A stretch of 64,000 nt of DNA from positions 151,050 to 215,049 of the forward strand of contig NZ_JANTHX010000005.1 of NCBI RefSeq assembly GCF_024752305.1, read 5' to 3'. The DNA comes from Protaetiibacter mangrovi. Its GTDB lineage: Bacteria; Actinomycetota; Actinomycetes; Actinomycetales; Microbacteriaceae. Below the pieces are notes generated by a model. The model saw nothing but the letters and a program-made list of their open reading frames with translations. It had not been told where the DNA came from and searched no databases. The position numbers and the translations under genes were made by a program. Position 1 is the stretch's first letter. The number at the start of each line of letters is the position of its first letter. Shown here piece after piece: positions 24,999 through 33,151 of the stretch.

Positions 24999-25798
24999 CG
25001 CTGCTCGCACCCGTCACGGGCGATCGCCTCGTGCACCGCATCAACCCGGTGGCGAAGATCGCCGCATCCGCCGCGATCGGCGTCGCGCTGCTCGTCACGA
25101 TCGACTGGGTCTCGGGCGCGGTCGCCCTGGCCCTCGAACTGCTGCTCGTGCCGTTCGCGGGGGTGCCGCTGCGTGCGCTCGCGGTGCGGATGCTGCCCCT
25201 GCTGGTCGCGGCGCCCCTCACGGCGGTCACGATCGCGCTCTACGGCGCCCCCTCGGGCGAGGTCTACGGCACCTTCCTGCTCGCCACCGTGAGCGAGGGC
25301 TCGCTCCAGCTCGCCGCCGCCGCCGCCCTCCGCGTGCTCGCGATCGGGCTCCCGGCGGTGCTGCTCGTCGCGACCGTCGACCCGACCGACCTCGCCGACG
25401 GGCTCATCCAGACCTGGCGCCTGCCCGCCCGCTTCGTGCTGGGCGCGCTGGCGGCGTTCCGCCTCGTCGGACTGCTCGTCGACGACTGGCGCGCCCTCGT
25501 GCTGGCGCGTCGCGCCCGCGGGGTCGGCGACGCCGGCGGCGCGCTCGGACGGCTGCGCTTCCTCGGCTCGGTCGCGTTCGCGCTGCTCGTGCTCGCCCTG
25601 CGCCGCGGCGGCTCGCTCGCGACGGCCATGGAGGCGCGCGGATTCGGCGGCGACGGCCCCCGCAGCTCCGCCCGCGTCGCACGGTTCGGCGCCGCCGAGT
25701 GGGCGCTGGTCGCGATCGGGGTCGCCATCGCGGGGTGCGCGCTGGCGGCGTCGCTCGCCGCCGGCACCTTCCACTTCATCCTGGGGCCGCGCGGATGA
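24995..25798 (+). CDS. ykoC: ECF transporter T component (YkoC/EcfT-like)
   Basis: 267 aa with about five or six transmembrane helices. Coupling motifs of EcfT are recognisable as A-R-R-A-R-G-V (around residue 170) and A-M-E-A-R-G-F-G (around 211). These A-R-x short motifs contact the ATPases. It is translationally coupled at both ends (GTGA with the ATPase gene, ATGA with the kinase gene), which argues for one riboswitch-controlled operon for thiamine precursor import. Confidence 0.92.
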   Translation: MTLLAPVTGDRLVHRINPVAKIAASAAIGVALLVTIDWVSGAVALALELLLVPFAGVPLRALAVRMLPLLVAAPLTAVTIALYGAPSGEVYGTFLLATVSEGSLQLAAAAALRVLAIGLPAVLLVATVDPTDLADGLIQTWRLPARFVLGALAAFRLVGLLVDDWRALVLARRARGVGDAGGALGRLRFLGSVAFALLVLALRRGGSLATAMEARGFGGDGPRSSARVARFGAAEWALVAIGVAIAGCALAASLAAGTFHFILGPRG

Positions 25799-26319
25799 GC
25801 GACGACCTCGAGCTGGGGCCGCTGCTGGACCGGCTCGGCTCCGGCCCGCAGCCCTGGGTTCTGCTCGTCGACGGGCGTTCGGGGGCGGGCAAGACCGTGC
25901 TCGCGACCCGCATCGCGGCCGCGACCGGTGCCGCGCTCGTGTCGCTCGACGACGTCTACCCCGGCTGGGACGGTCTGGCCGAGGGCGCGACGGCGGTGCC
26001 GGGCATCGTGCGCGACGGCGCATGGACACGCTGGGACTGGGTCGCCGCCTCACCCGGCGGGTCGGCATCCGTCGACCGCGCGGGTTCGCTCATCGTCGAG
26101 GGATGCGGCGCGATCTCCCGTGCGTCGCGGTCACTGGCCGACCACGCGTGGTGGCTCCAGCTCGACGACGCCGAGCGCAAGCGCCGCGCGCTCGCCCGCG
26201 ACGGCGACGCCTACGCACCGCACTGGGAGCGGTGGGCCGCCCAGGAGGAGGCGTTCGCCGCCGCCGAGGGGTCGCGCGAGCTGGCCGACCTCGAACTCAG
26301 CGGTGCCAGGTGGTCGTGA
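25795..26319 (+). CDS. P-loop nucleoside/uridine-kinase-like ATPase
   Basis: 174 aa. Walker A reads DGRSGAGKT near residues 26-34, followed by SLDDVYPGWDGL, the DD-x-Y motif typical of uridine kinase-like P-loop kinases, and a late R-R-A-L-A-R-D-G lid-like segment. Its substrate is unknown. Its place as the last gene of the thiamine ECF operon suggests phosphorylation of an imported compound, but this is inference; members also occur away from transporters. The last 23 bp overlap the convergent lipoprotein gene. Confidence 0.75.
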   Translation: MSDDLELGPLLDRLGSGPQPWVLLVDGRSGAGKTVLATRIAAATGAALVSLDDVYPGWDGLAEGATAVPGIVRDGAWTRWDWVAASPGGSASVDRAGSLIVEGCGAISRASRSLADHAWWLQLDDAERKRRALARDGDAYAPHWERWAAQEEAFAAAEGSRELADLELSGARWS

Positions 26320-26926
26320 ACGGCGACTCGGTCGGATGCGTCGTCATCGTGTCGCCCGAGCAGGTCACCTCGAGCGGCACGTCGCCCGCCACGTAGTCGG
26401 GCGCCTCGATCGGCGTCGAGACGGCGGTGCCGTTGATGTCGACGGTGTTCTGCACCGTGTAGGTGGAGTTGTCGAAGTCGGAGAAGTGCATCGTGGCGGA
26501 TGTCTCCGCGGGGTCGCCCTCCCAGCTCCACACCGCGGTGACCGTGCCGGCGTGGGTCTGCGTCACCGTCATCACGATGCCGTCGCCGGTGTCGATCGTG
26601 ATCACGAAGGTCATGGCGTTCTCGAAGTCCAGCCCGTCCGCATCGACGGTCAGGTCCTGGGTGCCGCTCGCGGTCGACGCCGTGACGTTCAGCCCGTTTC
26701 CGGCCAGGAACGAGCCGATCTGCGAGGCCGCGTCGTCGAGGTCGGCGTGCCAGTCGCCGGCGATGCAGCTCGCGAGCGCGGCATCCGCGGGAAGCGAGGC
26801 GCCGCCGTCGGCACCGGGCGTGGATCCCGAACCCGAGCCGCCGCCGACGACGCCGAAGGTGCAACCGGTGAGCGTGACGAGCAGGGCGGCGGGGACGACG
26901 AGGGCGGTGGCGGTGCGGCGGATCAT
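26297..26926 (-). CDS. Lipoprotein of unknown function (copy 3 of the C...W-x-x-D-L-D family)
   Basis: 209 aa. The signal peptide ends in the lipobox LTGC, followed by a Gly/Ser-rich linker. The mature domain has CIAGDWHADLDDAA and a late VTCSGD motif, the same Cys/W/DLD/Cys layout as the lipoproteins at 1994 and 2712. The middle region (TFVITIDTGDGIVMTVTQT) is beta-rich. No domain name can be given. The ATG at 26926 has GGAGG upstream. The coding ends overlap the P-loop kinase gene by 23 bp. Confidence 0.75.
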   Translation of the reverse strand: MIRRTATALVVPAALLVTLTGCTFGVVGGGSGSGSTPGADGGASLPADAALASCIAGDWHADLDDAASQIGSFLAGNGLNVTASTASGTQDLTVDADGLDFENAMTFVITIDTGDGIVMTVTQTHAGTVTAVWSWEGDPAETSATMHFSDFDNSTYTVQNTVDINGTAVSTPIEAPDYVAGDVPLEVTCSGDTMTTHPTESPFTTTWHR

Positions 26927-27022
26927 GGGGGCCTCCTGTGGTGGTCGACCGCATCGTACGGTCTCGTCCTCACGACGCGGAAGGGGCCGTGCGCGGTTGA
27001 CAGCCGAACCGTGATCGGCGTC

Positions 27023-27376
27023 TCAGGCCCAGCCGAGACGGTGCAGCTCCTCGTCGTCGATGCCGTAGTAGTGGGCGATCTCGTGGACCAGGGTGATGTG
27101 GATCTCGTCGCGCAGCTCGTCCTCGTCGGCGCAGATCGCGAGCAGCGGTTCGCGGAACAGCACGATGCGGTCGGGCAGCTCGCCGAATCCGTAGCGGTCG
27201 CGTTCGGTGAGCGCGGTGCCCTCGTAGACGCCGAGCAGGTCGAGCGAGCCGTCCTCCGGGCGGTCCTCGCACACGAACACGAGGTTCTCGAGGCCGTCGA
27301 CCATCTCGTCGGGCAGCTCGTCGAGCTCGTCGATCACGATCCGCTCGAACTCCTCCGCCGACAGCTCCAGGCTCAC
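27023..27376 (-). CDS. Metallopeptidase family protein (minimal zincin)
   Basis: 117 aa. The zincin motif HEIAHYYG lies near residues 98-105, followed by a downstream Glu/His pair, in the context LVHEIAH. The protein is acidic and has no signal peptide. It belongs to the short actinobacterial metallopeptidase family often found beside clpS and DUF2017 genes. The substrate is unknown. GTG 27376 is the start, with GGAGGG upstream, and overlaps the DUF2017 stop by 4 bp, implying a clpS-DUF2017-peptidase operon linked to proteolysis. Confidence 0.85.
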   Translation of the reverse strand: MSLELSAEEFERIVIDELDELPDEMVDGLENLVFVCEDRPEDGSLDLLGVYEGTALTERDRYGFGELPDRIVLFREPLLAICADEDELRDEIHITLVHEIAHYYGIDDEELHRLGWA

Positions 27377-27825
27377 GGTCCCTCCAGCGCGTCGACGAGC
27401 ACCCATTGCAGCTCGCCGAGCCACCGGTAGATCTCGGCGAGCGGACCGGAACCCGGCTCGTCGCCGTCGGCGCGGATGCCGAGCCGGGTGCCCACCATCA
27501 TCCGGATGCTCGTCAGCGCGCGCGCCCAGGTCTCGGCGGCCTCGGCGTCGAGCAGCACGGCCCCCTCGGAGGCGGTCGCCGAGATGGCCTCCACCGCCTC
27601 GATCTTGCGCTGCTCCAGCTCGTCGCGGGTGTAGCGCCGGAACTCGGATGCGGCGTCGGGGTCGTCGCGGTAGGCATCCGGGAACAGCGTCGCGAGCAGC
27701 GGCGCGTCATCGAGCTCCGGGTCGCGGACGACATCGGCGAACTGGTGGGCGAGCACGGTGAGCAGCCCCGCCTCCTCCGCCGCGAACTCGATGCGCACGC
27801 CCCCGTCGGCGCGCCCGATCATCAT
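27373..27825 (-). CDS. DUF2017 family protein
   Basis: 150 aa, mostly helical, with conserved-looking segments F-P-D-A-Y-R-D-D-P, FRRYTRDEL and R-L-G-I-R. DUF2017 proteins are regularly encoded directly after clpS in actinobacteria and have no established function. The start ATG at 27825 overlaps the clpS stop (ATGA), and the end overlaps the next gene by 4 bp, so the three genes are translationally linked. A role as regulator or partner of the Clp adaptor is inferred only from this linkage. Confidence 0.88.
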   Translation of the reverse strand: MMIGRADGGVRIEFAAEEAGLLTVLAHQFADVVRDPELDDAPLLATLFPDAYRDDPDAASEFRRYTRDELEQRKIEAVEAISATASEGAVLLDAEAAETWARALTSIRMMVGTRLGIRADGDEPGSGPLAEIYRWLGELQWVLVDALEGP

Positions 27826-28100
27826 GGCGCGTCCCGGGCGACGGTCGCCTGCAGGCCGTAGTCGTGCATCGCCTGCGCGTGCCGCTCGACCTCCTCTCGG
27901 GGCCCGGTCGCGACGACGGCGTGCCCCTCGTGGTGCACGAGCATCATGAGCCGCTCGGCCTCGGGGCGCGGGTAGCCGAAGTAGCTCCGGAACACGTGGG
28001 CGACGTAGTTCATGAGGTTGACCGGGTCGTTCCACACGATCAGCACCCACGGGGCATCGAGCGAGATGCGGGTGTCGTCCTCGAGAAGAGGAGAGGAGTT
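27822..28100 (-). CDS. clpS: ATP-dependent Clp protease adaptor ClpS (start uncertain)
   Basis: The conserved ClpS core is clear: PWVLIVWNDPVNLMNYV, then VHHEGHAVVATG and a C-terminal Y-G-L-Q-A-T segment. ClpS binds N-degron substrates and delivers them to ClpC/ClpA. The start is problematic: between the tRNA-His gene (its 3' end is 28100) and the core there is no ATG, GTG or TTG in frame before the GTG at 28046, which already lies in the core (VLIVWND). An ATG at 28178 would need translation through the whole tRNA gene. I give the open stretch after the tRNA as the minimal plausible extent; the true start needs experiment. Confidence 0.8.
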   Translation of the reverse strand, partial: NSSPLLEDDTRISLDAPWVLIVWNDPVNLMNYVAHVFRSYFGYPRPEAERLMMLVHHEGHAVVATGPREEVERHAQAMHDYGLQATVARDAP

Positions 28101-28176
28101 GGGGCGATCGACGGGACTCGAACCCGCGACATCCGGCACCACAAGCCAGCGCTCTACCAACTGAGCTACGACCGCC
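28100..28176 (-). tRNA. tRNA-His (GTG anticodon)
   Basis: 77 nt including the extra 5' G (position -1) and an encoded CCA. The cloverleaf folds with an 8-bp acceptor stem (G-1 opposite C73), a D arm, the anticodon stem CTGGC/GCCGG around the loop TTGTGGT (anticodon GTG), and a GGGTTCGAGTCCC T arm. The extra G and anticodon identify tRNA-His. It lies between orn and clpS on the same strand. Confidence 0.97.
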
Positions 28177-28203
28177 ATACGCTGCTCACGCAACCAGCCG
28201 ATT

Positions 28204-28827
28204 CTACGGTATCCGCGGGGCCCATTTCGCCACGACCTCGTCGGCCGCGGCGTGGGCCTCGTCGCTCGTCGGGCCGGGGTCGGACACGAAGACCACCTTG
28301 CGGTAATAGTCGAGTTCGCGGATCGACTCGAGGATGTCGGCGAGCGCACGGTGCCCGCCGTTCTTGGCCGGCGCCTGGAAGTAGACGCGCGGGAACCAGC
28401 GTCGCGAGAGCTCCTTGATGCTCGACACGTCGACGCTGCGGTAGTGCAGGTGGGCGTCGACGCGCGGCATGTACTTCGCCAGGAAGGAGCGGTCGGTGCC
28501 GATCGTGTTGCCCGCGAGCGGCGCCGTGCCGTGCTCGGGCACGAACTTCAGGATGTACTCGAGCACCTGGTACTCGGCGTCGGCGAGGGTGACGCCGTGC
28601 GGGATCTCGTCGAGCAGACCGGATGCCGTGTGCATCTCGCGGACGAAGTCGCCCATGTGGGCGAACGCCGACTCGTCGGGCTTGATGACGATCGAGAAAC
28701 CCGGGTCGACGGGCACCAGCTCGTAGTCGGTGATGACCACCGCCACCTCGACGAGCTCGTCGATCTCGAGGTCGAGGCCGGTCATCTCGCAGTCGACCCA
28801 CACGAGGAGTTCGGCGCCCTGGCTCAT
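28204..28827 (-). CDS. orn: Oligoribonuclease
   Basis: 207 aa. DEDDh exonuclease motifs: VWVDCEMTGLD (metal Asp/Glu at the N-terminus), GNTIGTDRSFL, and HRALADILESIREL with the catalytic His and final Asp. It degrades 2-5 nt RNA fragments, including pGpG, to mononucleotides in the cytosol. The length matches the family. The ATG at 28827 has GGAGG upstream. It is followed by tRNA-His, a common actinobacterial arrangement. Confidence 0.96.
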   Translation of the reverse strand: MSQGAELLVWVDCEMTGLDLEIDELVEVAVVITDYELVPVDPGFSIVIKPDESAFAHMGDFVREMHTASGLLDEIPHGVTLADAEYQVLEYILKFVPEHGTAPLAGNTIGTDRSFLAKYMPRVDAHLHYRSVDVSSIKELSRRWFPRVYFQAPAKNGGHRALADILESIRELDYYRKVVFVSDPGPTSDEAHAAADEVVAKWAPRIP

Positions 28828-28858
28828 GACCTCCACACTAGTCGCGGCCTCCGAGACG

Positions 28859-30094
28859 CTATGCGGCGTCGCCGAGCCCGATCGCTTCCGCCTCGACGAG
28901 CGGGGGCTCGACGTCGCCGTCGATGCGCGCGAGCTTCCCGCGGAACGCGAGCACGAGACCGGCTGCGAGGGCCAGCGAGAGCGCGCCGACGAAGTAGGGC
29001 AGACCCGCGCTGCCGAGGTAGGCGAGCACGGTCGCGAGCGGCGGGGCGACGGCCGCGCCGAGGAAGCGCACCCCCGAGTAGGCCGACGAGGCGACGCCAC
29101 GGGGTAGATCGGTCGCCTCCATCACCGACTCGGTGAGCACGGTGTTCATGACACCGAGAAGCAGGCCTCCGACGATCACCGCGGCGACGAGGGCGGCGGG
29201 GGAGGAGACGAACACCCCGGCGAGCACCAGGTCGACCGCGAGCAGCGGCAGCACCGTCGCGATCACGGTGGTGCGCCGCATCCGGGCGGTCAGGATCGGC
29301 GCGACCCACACGCTCGTCACGGCCAGCGAGATGCCCCAGGCGCAGAAGGTGAGACCGAGGCCGATCGCGTCGAAGCCGAGCGGGAACGGGGTGTAGGCCA
29401 GCAGCACGAAGAAGCCGATGTTGTAGAACAGCGCGACGAGCGCGAGCACGGCGAGGGCCGGGATGCGCAGGGCGCGGAACGGTGCGGACAGCTTCGCCGG
29501 GGCGGGGCGCTGCGCCTTCGCGTCGCCCGGCAGCATGACGAGGATCGCGATGAGGGCGATCGCCATGAGCGCCGCCGTGCCGAAGAACGGACCGCGCCAG
29601 CTGATGGTGCCGAGCAGCCCGCCGAGCAGCGGGCCGATCGCGATGCCCACGCCGAGCGCGGCCTCGTAGAGGATGATGGCCGCACCGCTGCCGCCGGCCG
29701 CCGCGCCGACGATGGTGGCGAGCGCCGTGGAGATGAAGAGCGCGTTGCCGAGGCCCCACCCGGCGCGGAAGCCGATGATCGTCTCGACGCTGCCGCTGAA
29801 GCCGGCGAACGCGGCGAATACGACGATGAGGGCCAGCCCGATGAGCAGCGTCCAGCGCGCCCCGATGCGGCTCGACACCCAGCTCGTGAAGAACATCATC
29901 GCGCCCGTCACCAGCAGGTAGCTCGTGAAGAGCAGCTCGGTCTGGGTGGGTGTCGCGTCGAGGTCGGCCGCGATCGACGGCAGGATCGGGTCGACGAGCC
30001 CGATGCCCATGAAGGCGATGACGCAGGCGAACGCGACCGCCCACACCGCCTTCGGCTGCTTCAGGATGTTCGCCCCGTCGCCGTGCCCGCTCAC
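28859..30094 (-). CDS. MFS efflux transporter (DHA1-like)
   Basis: 411 aa, about 12 transmembrane helices. Signatures include D-P-I-L-P-S-I-A-A-D-L in helix 1, S-W-V-S-S-R-I-G-A-R-W between helices 2 and 3, and a G-x-x-x-G-P-x-L-G-G motif C in helix 5 (GIAIGPLLGGLLG), which is typical of drug/H+ antiporters. It overlaps the upstream MarR gene by 4 bp (GTG 30094 in the MarR stop), so the pair forms an operon. Drug export controlled by the MarR protein is likely but the substrate is unknown. Confidence 0.9.
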   Translation of the reverse strand: MSGHGDGANILKQPKAVWAVAFACVIAFMGIGLVDPILPSIAADLDATPTQTELLFTSYLLVTGAMMFFTSWVSSRIGARWTLLIGLALIVVFAAFAGFSGSVETIIGFRAGWGLGNALFISTALATIVGAAAGGSGAAIILYEAALGVGIAIGPLLGGLLGTISWRGPFFGTAALMAIALIAILVMLPGDAKAQRPAPAKLSAPFRALRIPALAVLALVALFYNIGFFVLLAYTPFPLGFDAIGLGLTFCAWGISLAVTSVWVAPILTARMRRTTVIATVLPLLAVDLVLAGVFVSSPAALVAAVIVGGLLLGVMNTVLTESVMEATDLPRGVASSAYSGVRFLGAAVAPPLATVLAYLGSAGLPYFVGALSLALAAGLVLAFRGKLARIDGDVEPPLVEAEAIGLGDAA

Positions 30095-30525
30095 GAGGCC
30101 ACCGCCGCCGAGTCGGTGCCGAGGTTCGCCTGCAGCAGCGAGGCCGCGGAGGCCAGAGTCGCCCAGTCGTCGTCGGAGAGCTCGCCGAACCACGGCTCCA
30201 GGGTCTGCGCGAGCTGCGCGCGCCAGTCGGCGAGCGCCTGCGCACCCTTCTTGGTCACGACGATGAGCCAGGCGCGGGAGTCGTCGCGGTCGGCGATCCG
30301 CGAGACCAGCTCCTCCTCCACCATCGTCGCGAGCAGCCGGGTCATGCCGGGCTGGGTGACGCGGCTCGCGGCGGCGAGCTCGCCGATACGCATGGGGCCG
30401 TCGGCCTCGAGGATCGAGAGCGTGCGCCACTGCGCGGAGGGGGTCGTGCTGCCGGTCGCCTGCGCGGCCACCCGGGTGAGGCGGTGCGTCGACACGAGCA
30501 GCGACTCGAGGATGTCGGAGTTCAT
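30091..30525 (-). CDS. MarR-family transcriptional regulator
   Basis: 144 aa (ATG 30525; a GTG one codon earlier is possible). Winged-helix features: MRIGELAAASRVTQPGMTRLLATMVEEELVSRIADRDDSRAWLIVVTKKG, with the wing Asp-Arg-Asp-Asp-Ser-Arg motif of MarR proteins. It is the first gene of a two-gene operon with the MFS exporter. It probably represses its own promoter, which contains an AT-rich imperfect palindrome at 30535-30560, and is released by a small ligand. Confidence 0.92.
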   Translation of the reverse strand: MNSDILESLLVSTHRLTRVAAQATGSTTPSAQWRTLSILEADGPMRIGELAAASRVTQPGMTRLLATMVEEELVSRIADRDDSRAWLIVVTKKGAQALADWRAQLAQTLEPWFGELSDDDWATLASAASLLQANLGTDSAAVAS

Positions 30526-30534
30526 CACTCGAGA

Positions 30535-30560
30535 AAGTATATACCTGAGTTATATAACTT
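30535..30560. promoter_or_regulatory. AT-rich imperfect palindrome, candidate MarR operator/promoter
   Basis: AAGT-A-TATA...TATA-T-AACTT forms a 26-bp imperfect inverted repeat, ending 10 bp before the MarR ATG. It is about 77% A+T in DNA of about 72% G+C, so it stands out as a promoter and operator. Binding by the MarR protein is inferred from its position. Confidence 0.6.
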
Positions 30561-30613
30561 GCGCATGTTAACGCCGGTCGTTGCGTGAGGGCGCTGGGAT
30601 AGCCTGGTCGGGC

Positions 30614-30686
30614 GCCCTCGTAGCTCAGCGGATAGAGCAGGAGCCTTCTAATCTCTTGGTCGCAGGTTCGATTCCTGCCGAGGGCA
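30614..30686 (+). tRNA. tRNA-Arg (TCT anticodon)
   Basis: 73 nt without encoded CCA. The acceptor GCCCTCG pairs with CGAGGGC, the D arm is GCTCAGCGGATAGAGC, the anticodon loop CTTCTAA gives anticodon TCT, and the T arm is GCAGGTTCGATTCCTGC. The gene ends 29 bp before the FtsX permease start. No integrated element follows, so it has not served as an attachment site here. Confidence 0.95.
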
Positions 30687-30715
30687 CACCACGCACGCGA
30701 GGTCGAGGGGGGCAC

Positions 30716-33151
30716 ATGCGCGTCGCCCGAGCGCTGCTGCGCCGCAGCGCCACGCAGGCGGGCGCGCTGCTGGCGGCCCTGGTCGTCTCCGCCGTCGGTG
30801 CGGGATCGCTCGTGACCCTGCTCGCCGTGCCGTCCGTGGCGACCGACCATGGCGTGTCCGCGCTGCTGGCGGATGCCGAGCCCACGGCGGGCGCACTGCG
30901 CATCGACACCGCTCTCGCGCGCGACGACGCCGACTCCCAGGACGCCCGCGTGCGCGACGCGATCGCCTCGGCGGTCGGCGATGCGCCCCTGGACACCGTG
31001 CGCGCGGTACGCAGCGAGCCGGTCGAGGCCCTCGTCGGCGGGGCGGTGCGGCAGCTCGTGCTCGGAGACCAGCAGCGTCTCGCCGAACTGAGCGACCTCG
31101 TCGAGGGGTCCTGGCCGGCCTCCGGTGACGAGGTCACCATCGCCGAGCCCGCGGCCGAGATCCTCGGTGCACACGTCGGCGACGTCGTCGTCGTCGCGGG
31201 GCGGACTCATCGCATCGTGGGCATCTGGCGCGCCCGCGACACCGCCGACCCGGCGTGGTTCTCGGAGACGCTCATCGCATCCGGGCGGGCGGGTGACGCG
31301 ATCGGCCCGCTGATGGTCGACGAGTCCGACCTCGTCGCGCTCGAAGCGCGCCCGCGCGTCAGCTGGACCCTCGTGCCGCGCGACCCGGACGTCGACGTCG
31401 CCGCGCTGGACGCGCTCGCGCCCGTCGACGCGCGGCTGCGCGCGGCGACGAGCGGACTGGCCTCCGGCACCAGCTTCGCCGTCACGGTGCAGGGTGAGCT
31501 GAGCGCGACGGTCGCGCGGGCGCGGGCCGCCGCCGACGCCTCCCGCGTGCTGAGCGACACCGCCGCCGTGCTCGTGCTCGTCGCGGCGGGCCTCGTGCTC
31601 GGCCTCGTGGCGCGCTCGATCGGACAGGTGCGCGACATCGAGGACCGCCTGCTCGTCGCCCGAGGTCTCGGACGCGTGCACGGACAGCTGCTGCGGCTCG
31701 CCGAGGCATCTGCGGTCGTCGGGACGGGCACGGCTCTGGGCCTCGGCGCCGCGGTCATCGTGTGCGCATCCGCCGGCGCCGACGCGGCGGCAGCGGTTCC
31801 CGCCGGGGTGGGGGCCGGCCTCGCGGGGGTCGCGGTGATGACTGCGGCGTCGCGGTCGACGGCCCGACGGGAGCGCGCCGTCGCCGAGACCGAGTCGGTC
31901 GTGCCCGCCCTCGCGGTCGCGGTGGCGGCGGTATTCGCCGCCACGACCGCCGCGGCCGTGCCCGCCTCCCCGCTGCGCACCCTCGTGCCCTCGCTCGTGC
32001 TGGTCGCCGGGGTGCTGCTGCTGCGTCTGCTGCTCGCGCCGACCATGCGCGTCGCCGAGCGGATCGCGGCGCGCGGGAACGGCCTGCTGCCGGTGCTTCC
32101 CCTCCGCCAGCTCGGTCGGCGCCCGCGCGCCGTCGCGAGCGCCTTCGTCGTCGTGGCGCTCGCCGCGGGTGCCGTCGCCGTCGCGGGCTTCGCCGCCGGG
32201 GCGGTGTCGCGCGATGAGGCCGCGGCCGTGCGCGCGGCCGTCGGAGGAGACGTGCGCATCGGCTTCGGCTCCGTCGACACCGACCCCGTCTCCGCATCCG
32301 CCTACGCGGGGCTGACCGGGGTGACCGCCGCGACCGAGGTCGCCCTGGTCGGCGTCGACGCGGGGTCGGTCGCGACGACTCTCGTCATCGGCGCGGACGA
32401 CTTCGACACGGTCACCGGCATCGTGCCTCCGCAGGATGCGGGCTTGCTCGCGGTGCGCATCACCCCGCAGCTCGCCGCCCGACTCGGCACGGCCCCGGGA
32501 GACGAGGTGCCGCTCGCGATCCCCGGCATCCGGGAACGGGTGACAGCCGTCGTCGCCGTCGTCGGGCCGGTGCCCGGGATCGAGGGATCCGGACTGCTCG
32601 TCGCGCGCGACGCGCTCGCCGCCCGAGTGCCGGACGGCTCTCCCGCGCTCACCGTCGACGAGGTGTGGCTCGCCGCTCCGGCACCCGAGGCCGCGGCGGT
32701 CGAGGTGCGCGCGGCGACCGATCGCTCCGCCACGGTGCTCACGCCGGACGGTGCCGGCACCGCGGTCGCGACCTCCGTGGGGGTCTCCGCGGCCACCGTC
32801 GCGGCGGTGCTCGTGGTGCTCGTCGGCGTCGGAGGCTTCGCGGCGGCGTCGGCCGCCCTCGCGCGGATGCGTCGCGCCGAGGTGCTGCCGTTGCGCGCCC
32901 TCGGCGTCGGGTCGGGTGCGCAGGCGCGCTCACGTGCGGTGGAACTGGTGGTCACCGCGGCCGCCGCCGTCCTCGCCGGTGCGCTCGCCGGCGCCGCCGC
33001 CACGGCGGCCGCCGGGGTCGGATCGCTCGCGGGCGCCGACCTCCTGTCGGGGGTTCCCGTGCTGCTCGCCGCCTGCCTCGCGGTCGGGGTCGTCGGGGTC
33101 GCGGCGGCCGCCGCGGTGTCGGTCGCCCGGCGATCGGGGCCGGAACGATGA
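30716..33151 (+). CDS. FtsX/MacB-type ABC transporter permease (first of pair)
   Basis: 811 aa. One N-terminal helix (about residues 12-35) is followed by a ~240-residue extracytoplasmic domain, a central bundle of about six helices, a second extracytoplasmic domain and three C-terminal helices. This is the duplicated FtsX/MacB layout. Such permeases act mechanically on extracytoplasmic lipids, peptides or antibiotics rather than as channels. ATG 30716 follows a GAGGGGGG site. It overlaps the second permease by ATGA. The cargo cannot be inferred. Confidence 0.88.
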   Translation: MRVARALLRRSATQAGALLAALVVSAVGAGSLVTLLAVPSVATDHGVSALLADAEPTAGALRIDTALARDDADSQDARVRDAIASAVGDAPLDTVRAVRSEPVEALVGGAVRQLVLGDQQRLAELSDLVEGSWPASGDEVTIAEPAAEILGAHVGDVVVVAGRTHRIVGIWRARDTADPAWFSETLIASGRAGDAIGPLMVDESDLVALEARPRVSWTLVPRDPDVDVAALDALAPVDARLRAATSGLASGTSFAVTVQGELSATVARARAAADASRVLSDTAAVLVLVAAGLVLGLVARSIGQVRDIEDRLLVARGLGRVHGQLLRLAEASAVVGTGTALGLGAAVIVCASAGADAAAAVPAGVGAGLAGVAVMTAASRSTARRERAVAETESVVPALAVAVAAVFAATTAAAVPASPLRTLVPSLVLVAGVLLLRLLLAPTMRVAERIAARGNGLLPVLPLRQLGRRPRAVASAFVVVALAAGAVAVAGFAAGAVSRDEAAAVRAAVGGDVRIGFGSVDTDPVSASAYAGLTGVTAATEVALVGVDAGSVATTLVIGADDFDTVTGIVPPQDAGLLAVRITPQLAARLGTAPGDEVPLAIPGIRERVTAVVAVVGPVPGIEGSGLLVARDALAARVPDGSPALTVDEVWLAAPAPEAAAVEVRAATDRSATVLTPDGAGTAVATSVGVSAATVAAVLVVLVGVGGFAAASAALARMRRAEVLPLRALGVGSGAQARSRAVELVVTAAAAVLAGALAGAAATAAAGVGSLAGADLLSGVPVLLAACLAVGVVGVAAAAAVSVARRSGPER

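Noticed and set aside
30614-30716. tRNA-Arg as a possible integration site
   Set aside because: No integrase, no repeated tRNA 3' fragment and no composition change follows the tRNA; a normal ABC operon starts 29 bp later.
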